A DNA stretch of 64,000 nucleotides from Macrotis lagotis (lineage: Eukaryota; Chordata; Mammalia; Peramelemorphia; Peramelidae). Numbering within the stretch: the first letter of the stretch is position 1; the number at the start of each line of letters is the position of its first letter. Positions 1-10,474 of the stretch are shown piece after piece. The DNA is taken from positions 286,165,078 through 286,229,077 of the forward strand of contig NC_133660.1 in NCBI RefSeq assembly GCF_037893015.1. Direction: 5' to 3'. The position numbers and the translations under genes are program-made. The notes under the pieces were generated by a model that had not been told where the DNA came from, ran no database searches, and worked only from the letters and a program-made list of their open reading frames with translations.

Positions 1-44
1 CTGCCCAGCTGTTCTCCGTCTAGAGAAAGGTCCTATTTGTGGAT

Positions 45-190
45 TACTTTTCATCTTTTTTTATTGTGAATTGAACAATCACCTTCAAACACAAACATCT
101 CTAGACACAAAGAACTGGGAAGAAGACCAAACCATATAAGAAGCTCTGGCCTCCTTCTGTGTGCAATGATTGTGTAAAGAAATAGAGGCA
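45..190. repeat. Dispersed repeat, copy A (unassigned; possibly an L1 3'-end derivative)
   Basis: TTTTTTATTGTGAATTGA, then CAAACACAAACAT and ACACAAAGAA. The same order of words recurs at 780-900 and, more diverged, at 62500-62640. Confidence 0.45.
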
Positions 191-287
191 GGTATGGATG
201 GCATATACAATTTGACAAGGACACATCATTTATCTCACTCTCCCTTCTCCCCCTCTGCCTCTTCTATGCATTATTGTTTTCTGTTTT

Positions 288-402
288 CGAAAGGCAATGG
301 GATTAAGTGACTTGCCCAAGGTCTCATAGCTAGGTCATCATTAAGTGTCTGAGGCTGGATTTGAGCTCAGGTCCTCTTGATTCCAGCACCACCTGGCTGC
401 CC
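288..402 (-). repeat. tRNA-derived marsupial SINE
   Basis: Antisense copy: AAGGCAATGGGATTAAGTGA, then a reversed B box region and the head complement CACCTGGCTGCCCCC. The head is slightly shortened. Confidence 0.85.
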
Positions 403-498
403 CCTGCCTCTATGCATTTTAAAAAAAATGTTTTTCCACATTGTTCATTACCTAGCGACCCACCTCTTCATACCATCCCTTTAAAAATTAGGGGGGAA

Positions 499-652
499 AT
501 GGGGTGGCTAGGTGGTGCAGTGGATAAAGCACAGGCCCTGGAGTTAGGAGTACCTGGGTTCAAATCCGGTCTCAGACACTTAATAATGACCTAGCTGTGT
601 GGCCTTGGGCAAGCCACTTAACCCCATTTGCCTTGCAAAAACCTAAAAAATA
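499..652 (+). repeat. tRNA-derived marsupial SINE, near full length
   Basis: Begins GGGGTGGCTAGGTGGTGCAG, carries the B box GGTTCAAATCC, and ends CCTTGCAAAAACCTAAAAAA. It belongs to the subfamily with GTGTGGCCTTGGGCAAGCC also seen at 28732, 28968 and 41725. Confidence 0.92.
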
Positions 653-779
653 AACTAGGGGGGCGTCTCCCTTGAAATAGAGAAGCTGTAAGCTATTAGA
701 ACCTTAAAACAGTGTGTTTATCCAAGTAAACAGATCTTTGTCTAGTGAAATGGTCATGTGTGTGAATGGCTTGTCAGTT

Positions 780-900
780 TTTTCTTTTTTTTTTATTGTG
801 AGCTTAACTATTGTGACCCTTCCAACACAAACATTTTTATATACAAAGAATGAGCAAGAGGACTCCGTGGAATAAGAAAATGTAGATTTCCATTGTGTAC
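780..900. repeat. Dispersed repeat, copy B
   Basis: TTTTTTTTATTGTGAGCTTA, ACACAAACATTTTTATATACAAAGAA and CCATTGTGTAC match copy A at 45-190 in order and spacing. Confidence 0.45.
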
Positions 901-904
901 ATTT

Positions 905-1020
905 TTGGTAGATATATAGGTATATTATTTATAATTATTTATTATTTATTTATATTTATATTATTTATATATTGTTATATATTTTATTTATAATGGTTTA
1001 TAAATATACATGAATATAAA
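905..1020. repeat. AT-rich low-complexity tract
   Basis: Runs of TATTTATAATTATTTATT-type words over about 115 bases, directly before an RTE-like LINE end. Confidence 0.8.
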
Positions 1021-1029
1021 CAATACGTT

Positions 1030-1590
1030 GCCTATTGATGTTCAGTCATTAAGTTGCATTCATAACTCCATGGACCACAGCATGCAAACCTTTTCTATCC
1101 TCCATTACCTCTCAAAGTCTGTTCAGGCTCATGTTCATCACTTCCATGATGTTATCCATCCATCTCATCCTCTGCCTCCCTTCATTTCTTTTGTCTTCAA
1201 TCTCCCCCCATCATTAGATCTTTTCCGATGAGTCCCATCTTCTCATTGGGAGGTCAAAGTAAGCTTCAACTTCAGCATTTGACCTTATTAATTTCCTTAA
1301 GTATTGAGTCATTTGATGTCTTTGCTGACCCAAAGTCTTCTCCAATACCCTAATTTGGTAATACCAATTCTGCTGCTAGTCCAACTCTCACAGTTCTGCC
1401 AGGCTGGCTATTGGAAAAACCATTCAGATCTTTGTCAGTAAGGCGATGCCTCTGCTTTTCAGTCTGCTGTCCATATTTGTTGTGGTGGTTTTCCTTCCAA
1501 AGAGAAAATGTCTTTTAATTTTATGACTGAAATCTCTATCTTCAGTGATCTCTGAGCCCAAGAATAGAAAATCCTTGCCATATTCCTATC
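1030..1590 (-). mobile_element. RTE/BovB-clade LINE 3' fragment
   Basis: Antisense. It shows the ordered landmarks of the BovB 3' region as I know it: GTTCAGTCATT, CCATGGACCACAGCATGC, ATCCATCCATCTCATCCTCTG, TCTTTTCCGATGAGTC, CCAACTCTCACAGTTC, GGAAAAACCAT, ATGCCTCTGCTTTTC and TTTCCTTCCAAAGAGAA. It is heavily 5' truncated, with no intact reading frame. Confidence 0.75.
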
Positions 1591-1593
1591 GCC

Positions 1594-1680
1594 CAATCTG
1601 GGAAATGTATGGGCACCCTTACCTCATGTTTTTGTTGACAGGTAAACACATTTTGAACTAGAAAGCACAAAAAATAGGAA
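1594..1680 (+). repeat. Direct repeat, unit 1 (87 bp)
   Basis: Shares CCAATCTGGGAAATG, CCTACCTCATG-like and AGGTAAACACATTTTGAAC with 3171-3267. The two differ by a 10-base indel and few substitutions. It starts immediately after the RTE-like fragment. Confidence 0.85.
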
Positions 1681-1689
1681 TAGTGACAT

Positions 1690-2684
1690 TGCTCCCATTT
1701 CTTCTCCCTCTATTTTCCAGGAAGGGATTGGACCAGTGGCCAAGATCTTAATTTTTTGGATGATAAGCTTCAAGCCAGCTTATAGACCCCCTCCTCTATC
1801 CACCTCATCAAGAGGCTTTTTAATTCCCCTTCCCTTTCTGCCATTAGACTGTTCTCATCTGCAGATAGGAGCCTGGTGATCGGAGTTTCCGATTCATTCT
1901 GCCTGGTATTTTGCAAGATGTGCTCTGAATAGAAATTAAATCTAAAAGGCGCCAATAGATAGCCTTATCACGCTCATTTCCCAATCTTCAACCAATCATT
2001 TGTTCCATGTTTGCTTCTAGTTGCTCCTCCTTGTCCTACAGACAGGTTCCTCTAGAGACAAAGAAGATAATCTGGTGCTCCCATCCTCTTTGAGGACTTG
2101 CTACATTTGAAAAACGAGCCTATATGTGAATATATTTACATAACTATATATATATATACTGTATAAATATCCATTTTAATTATATATTTAAAAATATTTA
2201 TCTTTATGTTCCTTTCTTCACTTTTTTAAAGAATTTATGAAAATGTTTCATTGCTGCTTTTTTCCCCGTTTATCGCTACATAACTCACCTCCCCGCACCC
2301 CTCCCTTAAAAAAAAGACATAGTGTTCCAGTAGCCTTAGTGTGGTTTGGAGCTGTTTAAGCTTGAAAACTGAATGTGTTATCAGACTAACAAGTGAACAC
2401 ATCGGTCACGTCTGAACACAAAAGCCCAGCTCCTTCTGTCCCTCCAGTGCATCACCCCCTGCCAAGGGGTGGGAAGTTTGTTTCCCCATGGAGCTTTTGA
2501 AGTTGTGCTGCATTCCTGCCTTGGCCAGATTCCTGAAGTCTTTCAAAATTGTTCTCATTCACTCCCTAATTGGGGATCAGATTGTGGTCTTTGTATCAGC
2601 TGGATCACTGTTAAATCCATAATAATAATAAAAAAAAAAAACCCCAACCAAACCACATTTTGTTTTTTAAAGAGGAAAGAAAAT
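1690..2684. other. Intergenic, no gene seen
   Basis: Mixed-composition sequence with an AT-rich stretch near 2130-2215 and a short A-run near 2629-2640. No recognisable repeat over most of it. Short open frames lack any family motif. Confidence 0.6.
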
Positions 2685-2689
2685 GTCTT

Positions 2690-2875
2690 GGCACTTGGAT
2701 TCCAATTCTAGTTCCAACTCTTATAAGCCCTGTGACTTCCGGGCAGGTCCCTTTGCCTTTCTGTGACTCAGTTTGCCCAGCTGAAAAATGGACATAGTCC
2801 CACTTGCTGAATCTTTCAGGTTTGTTAAGGGCGGGAGGTACCTGCTAAGTGTGAAAGCTTTACAGAAATGAGACC
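2690..2875 (+). repeat. MIR/THER-type SINE
   Basis: CTGTGACTTCCGGGCAGGTC, then GTGACTCAGTTTGCCCAGCTG and AAAATGGACATAGT, followed by the TTGTTAAGGG / GAAAGCTTTACAGAAATG tail. Diverged, sense orientation. Confidence 0.7.
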
Positions 2876-3170
2876 TGTGGTTATTGCTGTTTTATTAATC
2901 CAAGGCAATAGTCACTCTGGGGGAGCCAAAGACCCACCAAGGTGCTGATTAGGCAGAAGATGAACAGGCCAAGGTCAGCTTCTAGCCTCCAGCTCAGATA
3001 CAGATGAGAAAAGATGGTGGTGGTTGTCTCTGTAATAATAGTAGCAATACGAATGACTCTGATGATAATAATAGTGAGGATTGTGGCAACATTCCTAATA
3101 ACAGCCCAAGCAGAGATAAGTTTCACTGTGGTCCCCTTGTTGTTCCCCTACAAACCACACTCCTACCTAC

Positions 3171-3267
3171 CAATCTGGGAAATGGGTACAATGTGTGGGC
3201 AGCCCTACCTCATGTGCTTGTTGAAAGGTAAACACATTTTGAACTAGAAAGCACAAAAATATAGGAA
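3171..3267 (+). repeat. Direct repeat, unit 2 (97 bp)
   Basis: Second copy of the unit at 1594-1680. It carries an extra 10 bases (GTACAATGTG) near its start and is identical over AGGTAAACACATTTTGAAC and AGAAAGCACAAAAA. Confidence 0.85.
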
Positions 3268-3424
3268 TTTTCAGTTTTCTATGGGGAGAGAGAACTGAGC
3301 CATGGCAAAGTATCAATGACCCCTTCCTTCCCACTTTCACTCTTTAGAACCCCCCCCCACCCCAAATCAGCTTAGCCAGGGCTGTAATGGAAAAAACAGT
3401 ACAGGATGTTTGTGATCTGAGACC

Positions 3425-3570
3425 CTGAGTCATCGACAGGATCCTAGACCTAGGGCTGGAAAGGCCCTCAGAGAGCATTGAGTCCAAGTGAAGTGATTTG
3501 CCCAAGGCCACACAACCAAGAAGCCGTAAAGCTGAGATCTGAATCCAGCTCCTGAGAGTCCTGCTGACTC
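3425..3570 (-). repeat. MIR-type SINE, antisense
   Basis: CTAGGGCTGGAAAGGCCCTCAG, AAGTGATTTGCCCAAGGCCA and ATCTGAATCCAGCTCCTGAG in the usual reverse-MIR order. Confidence 0.75.
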
Positions 3571-3727
3571 TACATCGACGGTCCTCTGATGCTTGGCTCT
3601 CTCAAGGCCTGAAAACCCTCTTACATGTGAAGTGAGTGTCTTCTGGAAGGAATGCCAAAGGAAGGAGGCTCCGGGTATCCGGGTTCAAGTCGGTTCTAAC
3701 CAGCTACCCCAAAAGAGAAGGAAGCAT

Positions 3728-3850
3728 ACTCAATTAGTCAATCAACTACCGCTTATGAGGTTCCTACTGTGTGTTGGGGTGGGCTGGGCTGGGGGCTGCA
3801 AAGACAGCCCCTGCCTCTTTGGGAAGGTCAGGCTAACGAGGGGGTCAACA
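3728..3850 (+). repeat. Ancient mammalian interspersed repeat (AATAAGCACCTACTATGTGCC type)
   Basis: TTAGTCAATCAACTACCGCT, TTCCTACTGTGTGTTGGGGT and GGGGGCTGCAAAGACAGCCC follow the familiar 'last in sequence, fixed order' pattern of this family. Further copies are noted near 5935, 11395, 13885, 19970, 26780, 45182, 51685 and 56125. Confidence 0.6.
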
Positions 3851-3879
3851 GTCAAAACAGCATCAACCAGGGGACTTGG

Positions 3880-4360
3880 AGAGAATCCCCCCCAGAGAGG
3901 CTGAGAGGGCCAGGGGCCTGGGCTAGACTGGGGGGTCAAGGCGACAGAGGGAGGAGAGGCTCCCAGAAAGGAGTGACACAACCGGCAGCTGGGAGGAGGA
4001 GAGAGAGGCAGGGAGGGGCCCCGGAAACTCCCACATTTCCAGCTGCTCCAGAGAGAAAACGTTAGGGCTGCGGTTGAAGCCTTCTTTGGAATGGGCCCCA
4101 GGGCCCGGCCCTTGGCAGGCTGCGCAAGGGGGGCCCATTCCGAGGGGGCTTTCAGCTTCCTCTGTTCCCCCTGGGAGGGCCATTTACAAAGAGCAGAAAA
4201 CTGAGGCTTGGAGGGAGGGGACTTGTCCAGGGTCCTGGGAAAGGTGGATCCCAACTCTGAGGTCCCCTGTGCCCCACCCACCCTCACACAGGAGGAAGCC
4301 GAGAGACACCCTCAGAAAGACTTTGGGGGCATCCAGACACAGATAGATTGTGGCTTTCTC
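3880..4360. other. GC-rich intergenic segment
   Basis: Unique-looking G/C-rich DNA. It includes GGAAACTCCC at 4023-4032, which fits a kappa-B-like site. Several short open frames exist in both directions but lack any recognisable protein motif. Confidence 0.4.
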
Positions 4361-4369
4361 TCGATAAGC

Positions 4370-4370
<1 letters not shown>

Positions 4371-4427
<57 letters not shown>

Positions 4428-4465
4428 TTTTCTCTCTGTCTCTCTCTGTTTTTCTCTGTCTCTGT
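4371..4465. repeat. (CT)n microsatellite
   Basis: About 24 uninterrupted CT units, then interrupted CT/TTTCT/GTCT. It abuts a CA array, forming a compound microsatellite. Confidence 0.97.
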
Positions 4466-4476
4466 GACACACACAC

Positions 4477-4524
<48 letters not shown>

Positions 4525-4527
4525 GAC
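4466..4527. repeat. (CA)n microsatellite
   Basis: About 29 CA units with two small interruptions, directly after the CT array. Confidence 0.97.
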
Positions 4528-4629
4528 ACTCCTTGGAGAGAGCAGGCTCCCATCTTACCAAATCAATCCCCCTAGACTCCAATCTTGAAGGACCCCATGA
4601 ATATCAGTGCTCCCACCATGGACTCATGT

Positions 4630-4790
4630 GGAAAAGTGGGGAGAATCTACGTCTGATTCCTGCCCCAGACATTTCCTTACCCTTCTGGATCTCAATTTCT
4701 TCATCTGCAAAATGGGGACAATGCTGCCGCTAGAATCTGCCTTGTGGTAAGAATTCAACGAAGACATGCTGGGAGCTTTGCAATGAGCTT
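4630..4790 (+). repeat. MIR-type SINE
   Basis: GGATCTCAATTTCTTCATCT, GCAAAATGGGGACAATGCTG and GGGAGCTTTGCAATGAGC follow the sense MIR core and tail. Confidence 0.65.
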
Positions 4791-5159
4791 CCTTGGTTAT
4801 CTAGACAAGCAGACTCATGGTTCAGCCCTCAGTTTGCCAGAAAATACCATGGCTTGCATTCCGCTGATCTAGCCCTTAAGATCCCAGGCTCCACTTCATC
4901 CCAGAAGTCAGAGGCTACATGCAGAAAGACTTTGCCACTATGCATTTTGAACACCTCAGTATTTCCCATGCGGTCTCAACATCTCTCCCATCCTGATATT
5001 CTGCCTTTTTATTGTGGTGGGTTTTGAGGGAGAACGCCAACCATCCATCCCTGGGACCTTCTCTTGGCTCTTGTGCTGGTCCTCACACAATGACCCAACA
5101 GTCCCCAAGGAGGGCTGGTCCCCAGGGAAAACTAAAGCCACCTTTGTCTCTCCAGTTCA

Positions 5160-5480
5160 CAACCCCTGAGTCATCCCTGACTCTTCCCTCTTCCTAATAG
5201 ATAGTTACTGACTCTTTGGTAATTCTGGTGCCCAAACTTCTCATGAATTCATCTCCTTCCTTCTCATCACAGGACTGCCACCCTTGTCTGGGGCCTCATC
5301 ATTCCTCTCTTAGATTACTGGAATAGGCTCCTAATTGAACTTCCCCATTCAGACTTTCCCTCTCCTAATCCACACAAGTTGCCAAATGAATCGCCCTTGG
5401 GCATGGGTGGTACCGTGCCACTTTTCTACTCAAGACCTTATAGAATAAAATACAAATTCTTCATCTTGCCATCTAAAGTT
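5160..5480 (+). mobile_element. L2 LINE 3' region fragment
   Basis: CCTGACTCTTCCCTCTTCCT, GATTACTGGAATAGGCTCCT, TTGCCAAATGAATCGCC and GAATAAAATACAAATTCTTC match the L2 3' region order. Diverged and 5' truncated. Confidence 0.75.
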
Positions 5481-5934
5481 TTGCCTTAAGAAAACTCATA
5501 GTTGATAAGCAAATATTTATTATATCGTCACATTTAATTATTAATAATGTACAGATAAACACACACATACATTCACATATTTCTCTCCCCAGGCAGCTAC
5601 TTACATTTTTTTAAGCCAGGAAGAATTTCAGCCTGCCAATCAAAAAAGGCACCTCCAGTGGAATTCTTCTGACTGAAGACATCTTGGGCTATGCTATTGG
5701 TGTAGTTTTATTTTGGTTCTTTTGTATGTATTTGAATCACAGATACTAGATTCAGTGATTTTCAACTATTAAAATAAAAAAGATGACTGAAACCATGAAT
5801 GAACCGATGAATTATATAATGAATAAGAATAAGAATAATGAAAAATCTAAAAAAAATGATTAATAATGACACTATTTCTAACCCTTTCAGATGACCTTAT
5901 CTGCTCTACTGTATAATTAAACTTCTTCAAATTA

Positions 5935-6470
5935 ATAAACTATGGATGTGTCTACTTTATGCCAGGCTCAGCAAATTACAAATAAGCAAAAGAGAATCCT
6001 TGCCCTCTTGGAGCTTACAATCTACTGGAAGAAGGCAATACACCAAATGTTTCATGGCTACTCGTTGACTGACTAAAGTCATATTCTGGTTTTTGCCTCT
6101 CTCAGTTGGCCTTCTTGAACTCTGTTTTCCCAAGAAAACTAGATAATGAGCTGTGTCCTGAGTTTGATCCTCCCATTTCCCATCTCCATGCCTGGATACC
6201 CTTGCTTTTCCCCTCTGCTATTCAAAAGCCTCATCTTTCTTCTAGATTTACAAGGACCCTAAACCTTTCCTGATCTCCCTAAATGTTAACATTTTCTCCC
6301 TCATTTTTTTTTTGGTTATGTATAGGAGAATGTAAGCACCTTGAGGACAGGGATTATATCATTTTTTTCTTTTTTATTCACAATGTTTGACCATAATAAA
6401 AGAATTAATATTTATTGAATTGAATTGAATTTGATGCCCCCTTTCCTTTTTTTGCAGTACCTTCCATGAT
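5935..6470 (+). mobile_element. Ancient repeat followed by L2 3' end
   Basis: 5935-6060 holds ACTTTATGCCAGGCTC and TGCCCTCTTGGAGCTTACAA (the ancient 'last, fixed-order' repeat). 6073-6440 holds the L2 end: GAATGTAAGCACCTTGAGGA, CAGGGATTATATCATTT and ATTAATATTTATTGAATTGA. Confidence 0.65.
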
Positions 6471-6544
6471 CAATTGATTAATAGTTCAATAAACATTTGT
6501 TAAAGGCCTACTATATGTTAGACCTGGTGCTAAAGCTCATCATG

Positions 6545-6867
6545 AGCCAACCTCTTCTTGCCTTTCTGATACCTTATGCACCCTGATATCTATCCGCTTG
6601 GGCTACTTGCAGTTCCTCAAACACATCACTTCATCTCCTGTCTCCACTCCTTTGCCTCGGCAGAGCCCCCTGCCTAGTAGGTTTGATGTCTGGCTCCTGG
6701 CTTTTCTGGCTTCATTCAAGATTGGATCTCTAATCCACCTTTTGCAGAGACCTTTCTTACTCTCTCCAGCTGCTAATGATTTTTAACCCCTTCAGGTTAC
6801 CCTGTCTACCCTGTCTATTTTATCTGGTATGGACCACCCCATTGGAATACAGATTGTGTGTGTGTGC

Positions 6868-6910
<43 letters not shown>

Positions 6911-7010
6911 TGTGTGTAAGTTCATATGAGTTCATGGGCTTACGGTTTAACCTTTCTTGGAATCTCCATTGTAGAGATCTTTAATAAATAGTTGCTGATC
7001 GACTGTTTAA
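6545..7010 (+). mobile_element. L2 LINE 3' end interrupted by a (TG)n array
   Basis: CAGTTCCTCAAACACATCAC, CATTCAAGATTGG and AGAGACCTTTCTTACTCTC lead to the L2 end. After the TG array comes TTTAATAAATAGTTGCTGAT, the usual L2 terminus. Confidence 0.7.
6854..6918. repeat. (TG)n microsatellite
   Basis: About 31 TG units with CG and TA interruptions, embedded in the L2 3' end. Confidence 0.97.
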
Positions 7011-7019
7011 CGGACTAGG

Positions 7020-7919
7020 ATGATACCAAGACCAAGGATCCACTGTTCTTGCCTTCAAGGCCTTCCATTCTAAACACTCACCTGGAACTCTGCTCTAGAA
7101 GGACCAGGCCCTCTCAGGAGCCCCTTAGGTCTTGGAAGTGTCCACCCCAGTTGCCCTGCCCAATTCTTCCTGGCTGATGGCGCCATCTGCTTTCCCACAG
7201 GTGGGGCTTCTGTACCTGGACATGAATATTCAGAGGATACGCCATGAACCTCTCTTCTTACTGAACAGAGAAGCTTTTCATCTTGCTTCTGGAAAGGGGA
7301 ACAAATTCCTGGGCGACCAGGTCAGGAAGAGGCAAATCCCAGGAGCCACTGGACCACCGGGGCAGTGCCTGGGCACCCTGGTCCACCTGGGGCTGGCACA
7401 CAAGACTCTGCTTATGTCCATAAGCTCCCTGCCTCTCCCTCCCAGTTGGCTATGGGGCTGGTCAGTGAGGCTCGGCCCACTCTCCCCAGCACAGAAACTG
7501 CTTTGAAGGTTCATGGTTGTGATGACCACAGTTTGTTCTGGGGAGGGACCTTCTGGGAATCATTGCAGACACTCACGTCCTTCACCAATCCCCCCCCCCC
7601 CGATGCCTCACAGTGGGGTTGGGGGAGGGGTTCCTAGGACTTTGTGGAGATTCTTCAGGCATATATCAGGGCTGAGAGCAGACCCTGGGAAATGCTAGGA
7701 AGACTCAGAGGTAATAGGAATAGGCCTATCACCGTCCATCCTTCTGAGGCCAATGGAATGACCTTCCAGAAGCCCTTCTCCATATCATTTCCATAGGTAT
7801 TCCTATGGGTTTTAAGAGGGGGGCAGTCTCCCTTTGTGATCCTTGGAAACTGCCTCCTGAAGCAGATTGGGTTGTTGCTGATCATTTTTTCCCCAGATCT
7901 TTCTGACCCCATTTGTAGT
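7020..7919. other. Intergenic, no gene seen
   Basis: Contains a 124-codon open frame at 7132-7506 with no family motif and several shorter frames on both strands. An acceptor-like TTTCCCACAG ends at 7200, but no partner donor or protein similarity is apparent. A C-run lies at 7592-7601. Confidence 0.5.
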
Positions 7920-8070
7920 TTTCTTGGCAGAGATATTGGAGTGCTTCACTCTTTCCTTCTCCAGCTCATTTTACAGATGAGAAAACTGAGGTAAGCAGAG
8001 TGAAGTGACTTGCTCAGGGTCACTAGTTTAGCTAGTGTCTGGGGCAAGATTTGAACTGACTCAAGCTGCC
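7920..8070 (-). repeat. RTE-tailed tRNA SINE, antisense fragment
   Basis: TTCTTGGCAGAGATATTGGAG and CCTTCTCCAGCTCATTTTAC followed by CAGATGAGAAAACTGAGG. Confidence 0.8.
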
Positions 8071-8344
8071 CAAAGCACATTGGACCTTCTCTCTAATTTT
8101 TGATCGTCTGCTTTGACCGTCTGTTTGATTTGCCAGTGAAATATACAGTAGTCATGTGTTAGGGCAGGACTCGAATCCAGCCCCTCCTGCCTCCCACTGG
8201 GGCACCCACTCCTCCATTACCATGACACTAGACAGATGTGACTCAGAGCTGTCTCAGCAACCTGGCTAGGATGAGGATAGAGGCAGCGGGCATCTTTGTG
8301 AGCCAAGACACAAATGTGTTTCAAAATAATATACACTCAGAACC

Positions 8345-8560
8345 AGGACTTCCTGGCTCTGCCATTAGTCATGGGTCTGGTTTCACCTTTCTCATCCATA
8401 AAATGGGGGCACTTCTCCTTGCTCCATTGTTAAGGTTGGAGTCTGAGGACTCAGATTTGAATTCTACTGTGGGCCCTTGGGCAAGTCTATTCCCTTCCCT
8501 GGGCCTCATTTTCCTCATCTGTAAAATTAGAGGGGTTGCTCCCTTGCTGCTCTGTAATCC
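8345..8560 (+). repeat. Two adjoining MIR/THER-type SINE fragments
   Basis: TTTCTCATCCATAAAATGGG near 8390 ends one fragment. A second runs from GTTGGAGTCTGAGGAC through CCCTTGGGCAAGTC to TTCCTCATCTGTAAAATTAG. Confidence 0.7.
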
Positions 8561-8984
8561 CACCACCTGGGGGGATTTTAAGCAAAGTCTTGGCAGATAT
8601 TAGGGCTCCACATGACTGTGGGGCTGAGCCCAGGACTGAAGGATGTGCCCCCGCCCCCTACTCCTTAGGCCCTATGCCTCCCCATGGTACGTGACCATTC
8701 CTTTTCCCTTTAATGTTGAGGGGAAACTGGTAGGGGGCCCTGCAGTCCCTCATGCACAGTGGGACCATTGGAGGGGGGGCACAGGCCATTTCCTGGTCCC
8801 TCCCTTCTCTCTCTGGCAAGACTCCTCCATGATCTCTGCTACCTAGAAGCAAAGCCTCATCCTCTGGCCCAGTTATGGATTGGGGGGTGGGGTGGGAAAG
8901 GAAAGGCCGATGTGGAAAAAAAGAAGGAAATTTACCTAGGGCTCCATAACTGGTCAGAGCAGACCGGCAGCACAATTCCAGAGA

Positions 8985-9210
8985 CCTGGAGAGCAGGCTG
9001 GCTCTGGTACCTCGAGGATGCTACCGGGAGCCAAACTGTGCCCTTGGCGTCCCCTTGGGGGAGGACCTGACTCAGTCCTGGCCGGGGAGGCTTGCCAGAG
9101 GTGGAGGCAGGGAAGTCGGGGTGGTCCGAGGTCCGGCCCGTTCCTTCTCAGTTCCTGGGCCGCCTCCTTGGCAGGAGTGGAAGGAGATCTGATCGCTGCC
9201 AAGCCAACTA
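8985..9210. promoter_or_regulatory. CpG-containing GC-rich segment, possible regulatory element
   Basis: Outside recognisable repeats, with CpGs near 9005, 9048, 9081, 9118 and 9140. It holds an AP-1-like TGACTCAG at 9068-9075 and an inverted pair CTTGGCAG ... CTGCCAAG at 9168-9204 resembling NFI half-sites. No gene starts nearby in this window; the function is speculative. Confidence 0.25.
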
Positions 9211-9264
9211 GGGTTGCTGGCTCAGCCCCGGCTCCTTGGGTCTCCTCCCTCTTCCTCTAATATC

Positions 9265-9740
9265 CTAGAACGTCATGATTGGAAGGAAGATTGGGATGGG
9301 GATCACAGATTCGGAGCTGGCAGGGGCCCTAGAGACCAGCTAGCCCACCCTATCTGCTTTTGTGTTGAGTTTATTCAGACTCAGGAGCCGTAGGCCACAC
9401 AAGGCCAACTAATTCCTGGAGACCAACCTGTAATGGACCCCAGTTCTCCCTACTGAATCCCCAACAAATGCTTTTCCAGACTTCTTTTGAAAACTTCCAA
9501 TGACCTTGACGGTCAGCTCACTACCTCCCAAAGTAGTGCATTATACCTTTGTTCACTCTAATTATTCAAATATTTTTTTCTTCTTTGGAAGCCAAATCTA
9601 CCCATTGTTCCTAGGTAGGCTGGCTCTGCTCAAACAGAAGTTTAATCTCCCTTCCATATGACAGCTCCTGAAATGTTTGAAGACAACTGCACTATCCTTT
9701 CCTTCTCCAAGATAAACATCCCTGTTTCCTTCAACTGAAA
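9265..9740 (-). mobile_element. CR1/L3-like LINE 3' fragment
   Basis: Antisense. Landmarks: GGAGCTGGCAGGGGCCCTAG, AACAAATGCTTTTCCAGACT, CAGCTCACTACCTCCCAAAG, CCATTGTTCCTAGG and ATATGACAGCTCCTGAAATG. This is the order seen in CR1-type 3' regions. Family assignment is from memory. Confidence 0.5.
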
Positions 9741-10094
9741 ATCATATGGCCGGGCCTTCGAGCCCTTCCCCCTGCTCCCCCCCACCACCAGTAGGAGCTC
9801 TCAACCCCATCGACCTCCTTTCTAAAATGGGGCGCCAAGAGCTGAAGGGAATGCCCCAGGTGTGGCTGGGTGTGGGCAGAGGACAGGAGCGCCAGCATCT
9901 CCCCCGTTCTGAGCACCACTCTGCTCCAATGGAGGCTTAGGTGGTGTTTACTTTTGGGGAGCAGCCATGTCGGCCGTTGACTCATATTAAATCTGAAATA
10001 AAACCTTTACTGCTTTTTCAGGAGTAACTGCTGCCTTGGTTTTTGGTTGTTATGTTTCAATTTTCTTGTATGTATTTGTCAGTGAACATAGATT
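9741..10094. other. Intergenic, no gene seen
   Basis: GC-rich to about 9950, then A/T-rich. Open frames on both strands carry no recognisable motif. Confidence 0.5.
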
Positions 10095-10300
10095 TATCAG
10101 AGCATTGAATCTGGAATCAGGAGTTCCTTAGTTCAAATCCTGTCTTCTTAGCTGTGTAAACTTTGGTTAAGTCATTTCACCTCTGTTTGCCTCAGTTTTC
10201 TTATCTGAAAAATGAGAAAAATAATAGTGCTTCTCTCCCAGAGTTATTATAAGGATCAGAGAAGACAATTTTTGTATAAATCCTTGCTATTATCATGTTT
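10095..10300 (+). repeat. THER/MIR-type SINE, near full length
   Basis: GGAATCAGGAGTTCCTTAG, GTTCAAATCCTGTC, GTTTGCCTCAGTTTTCTTAT and a TTATTATAAGGATCAGAGA tail. Confidence 0.8.
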
Positions 10301-10436
10301 ATCCTCCCCACCCCCATCCAGTAAACTGTAAGAGCCTAGAAAGTAGGGACAGTTTCGTTTTTTTGTCTTTTTATCTCTAGTGCTTGGTACATTTTTTTTC
10401 CTGATTTGATCTGTGATTTCATTGATATAAGGAGTT

Positions 10437-10466
10437 CCTTTGTGTGTGTGTGTGGGGGGGGGGGGT
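10437..10466. repeat. (TG)n followed by a G-run
   Basis: About seven TG units then eleven or so G bases. Confidence 0.9.
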
Positions 10467-10474
10467 TCTCTTTA

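Noticed and set aside
499-652. tRNA gene on the basis of A and B boxes
   Set aside because: The A/B boxes belong to a tRNA-derived SINE repeated many times in the window; no cloverleaf is evident.
3742-4287. 181-codon minus-strand frame, the longest in the window
   Set aside because: High GC lowers stop frequency there; it is proline/serine-rich, has no family motif, and overlaps frames on the other strand.
4184-4588. Overlapping frames with long Ser-Leu, Thr-His or Cys-Val runs
   Set aside because: They are translations of the compound CT/CA microsatellite.
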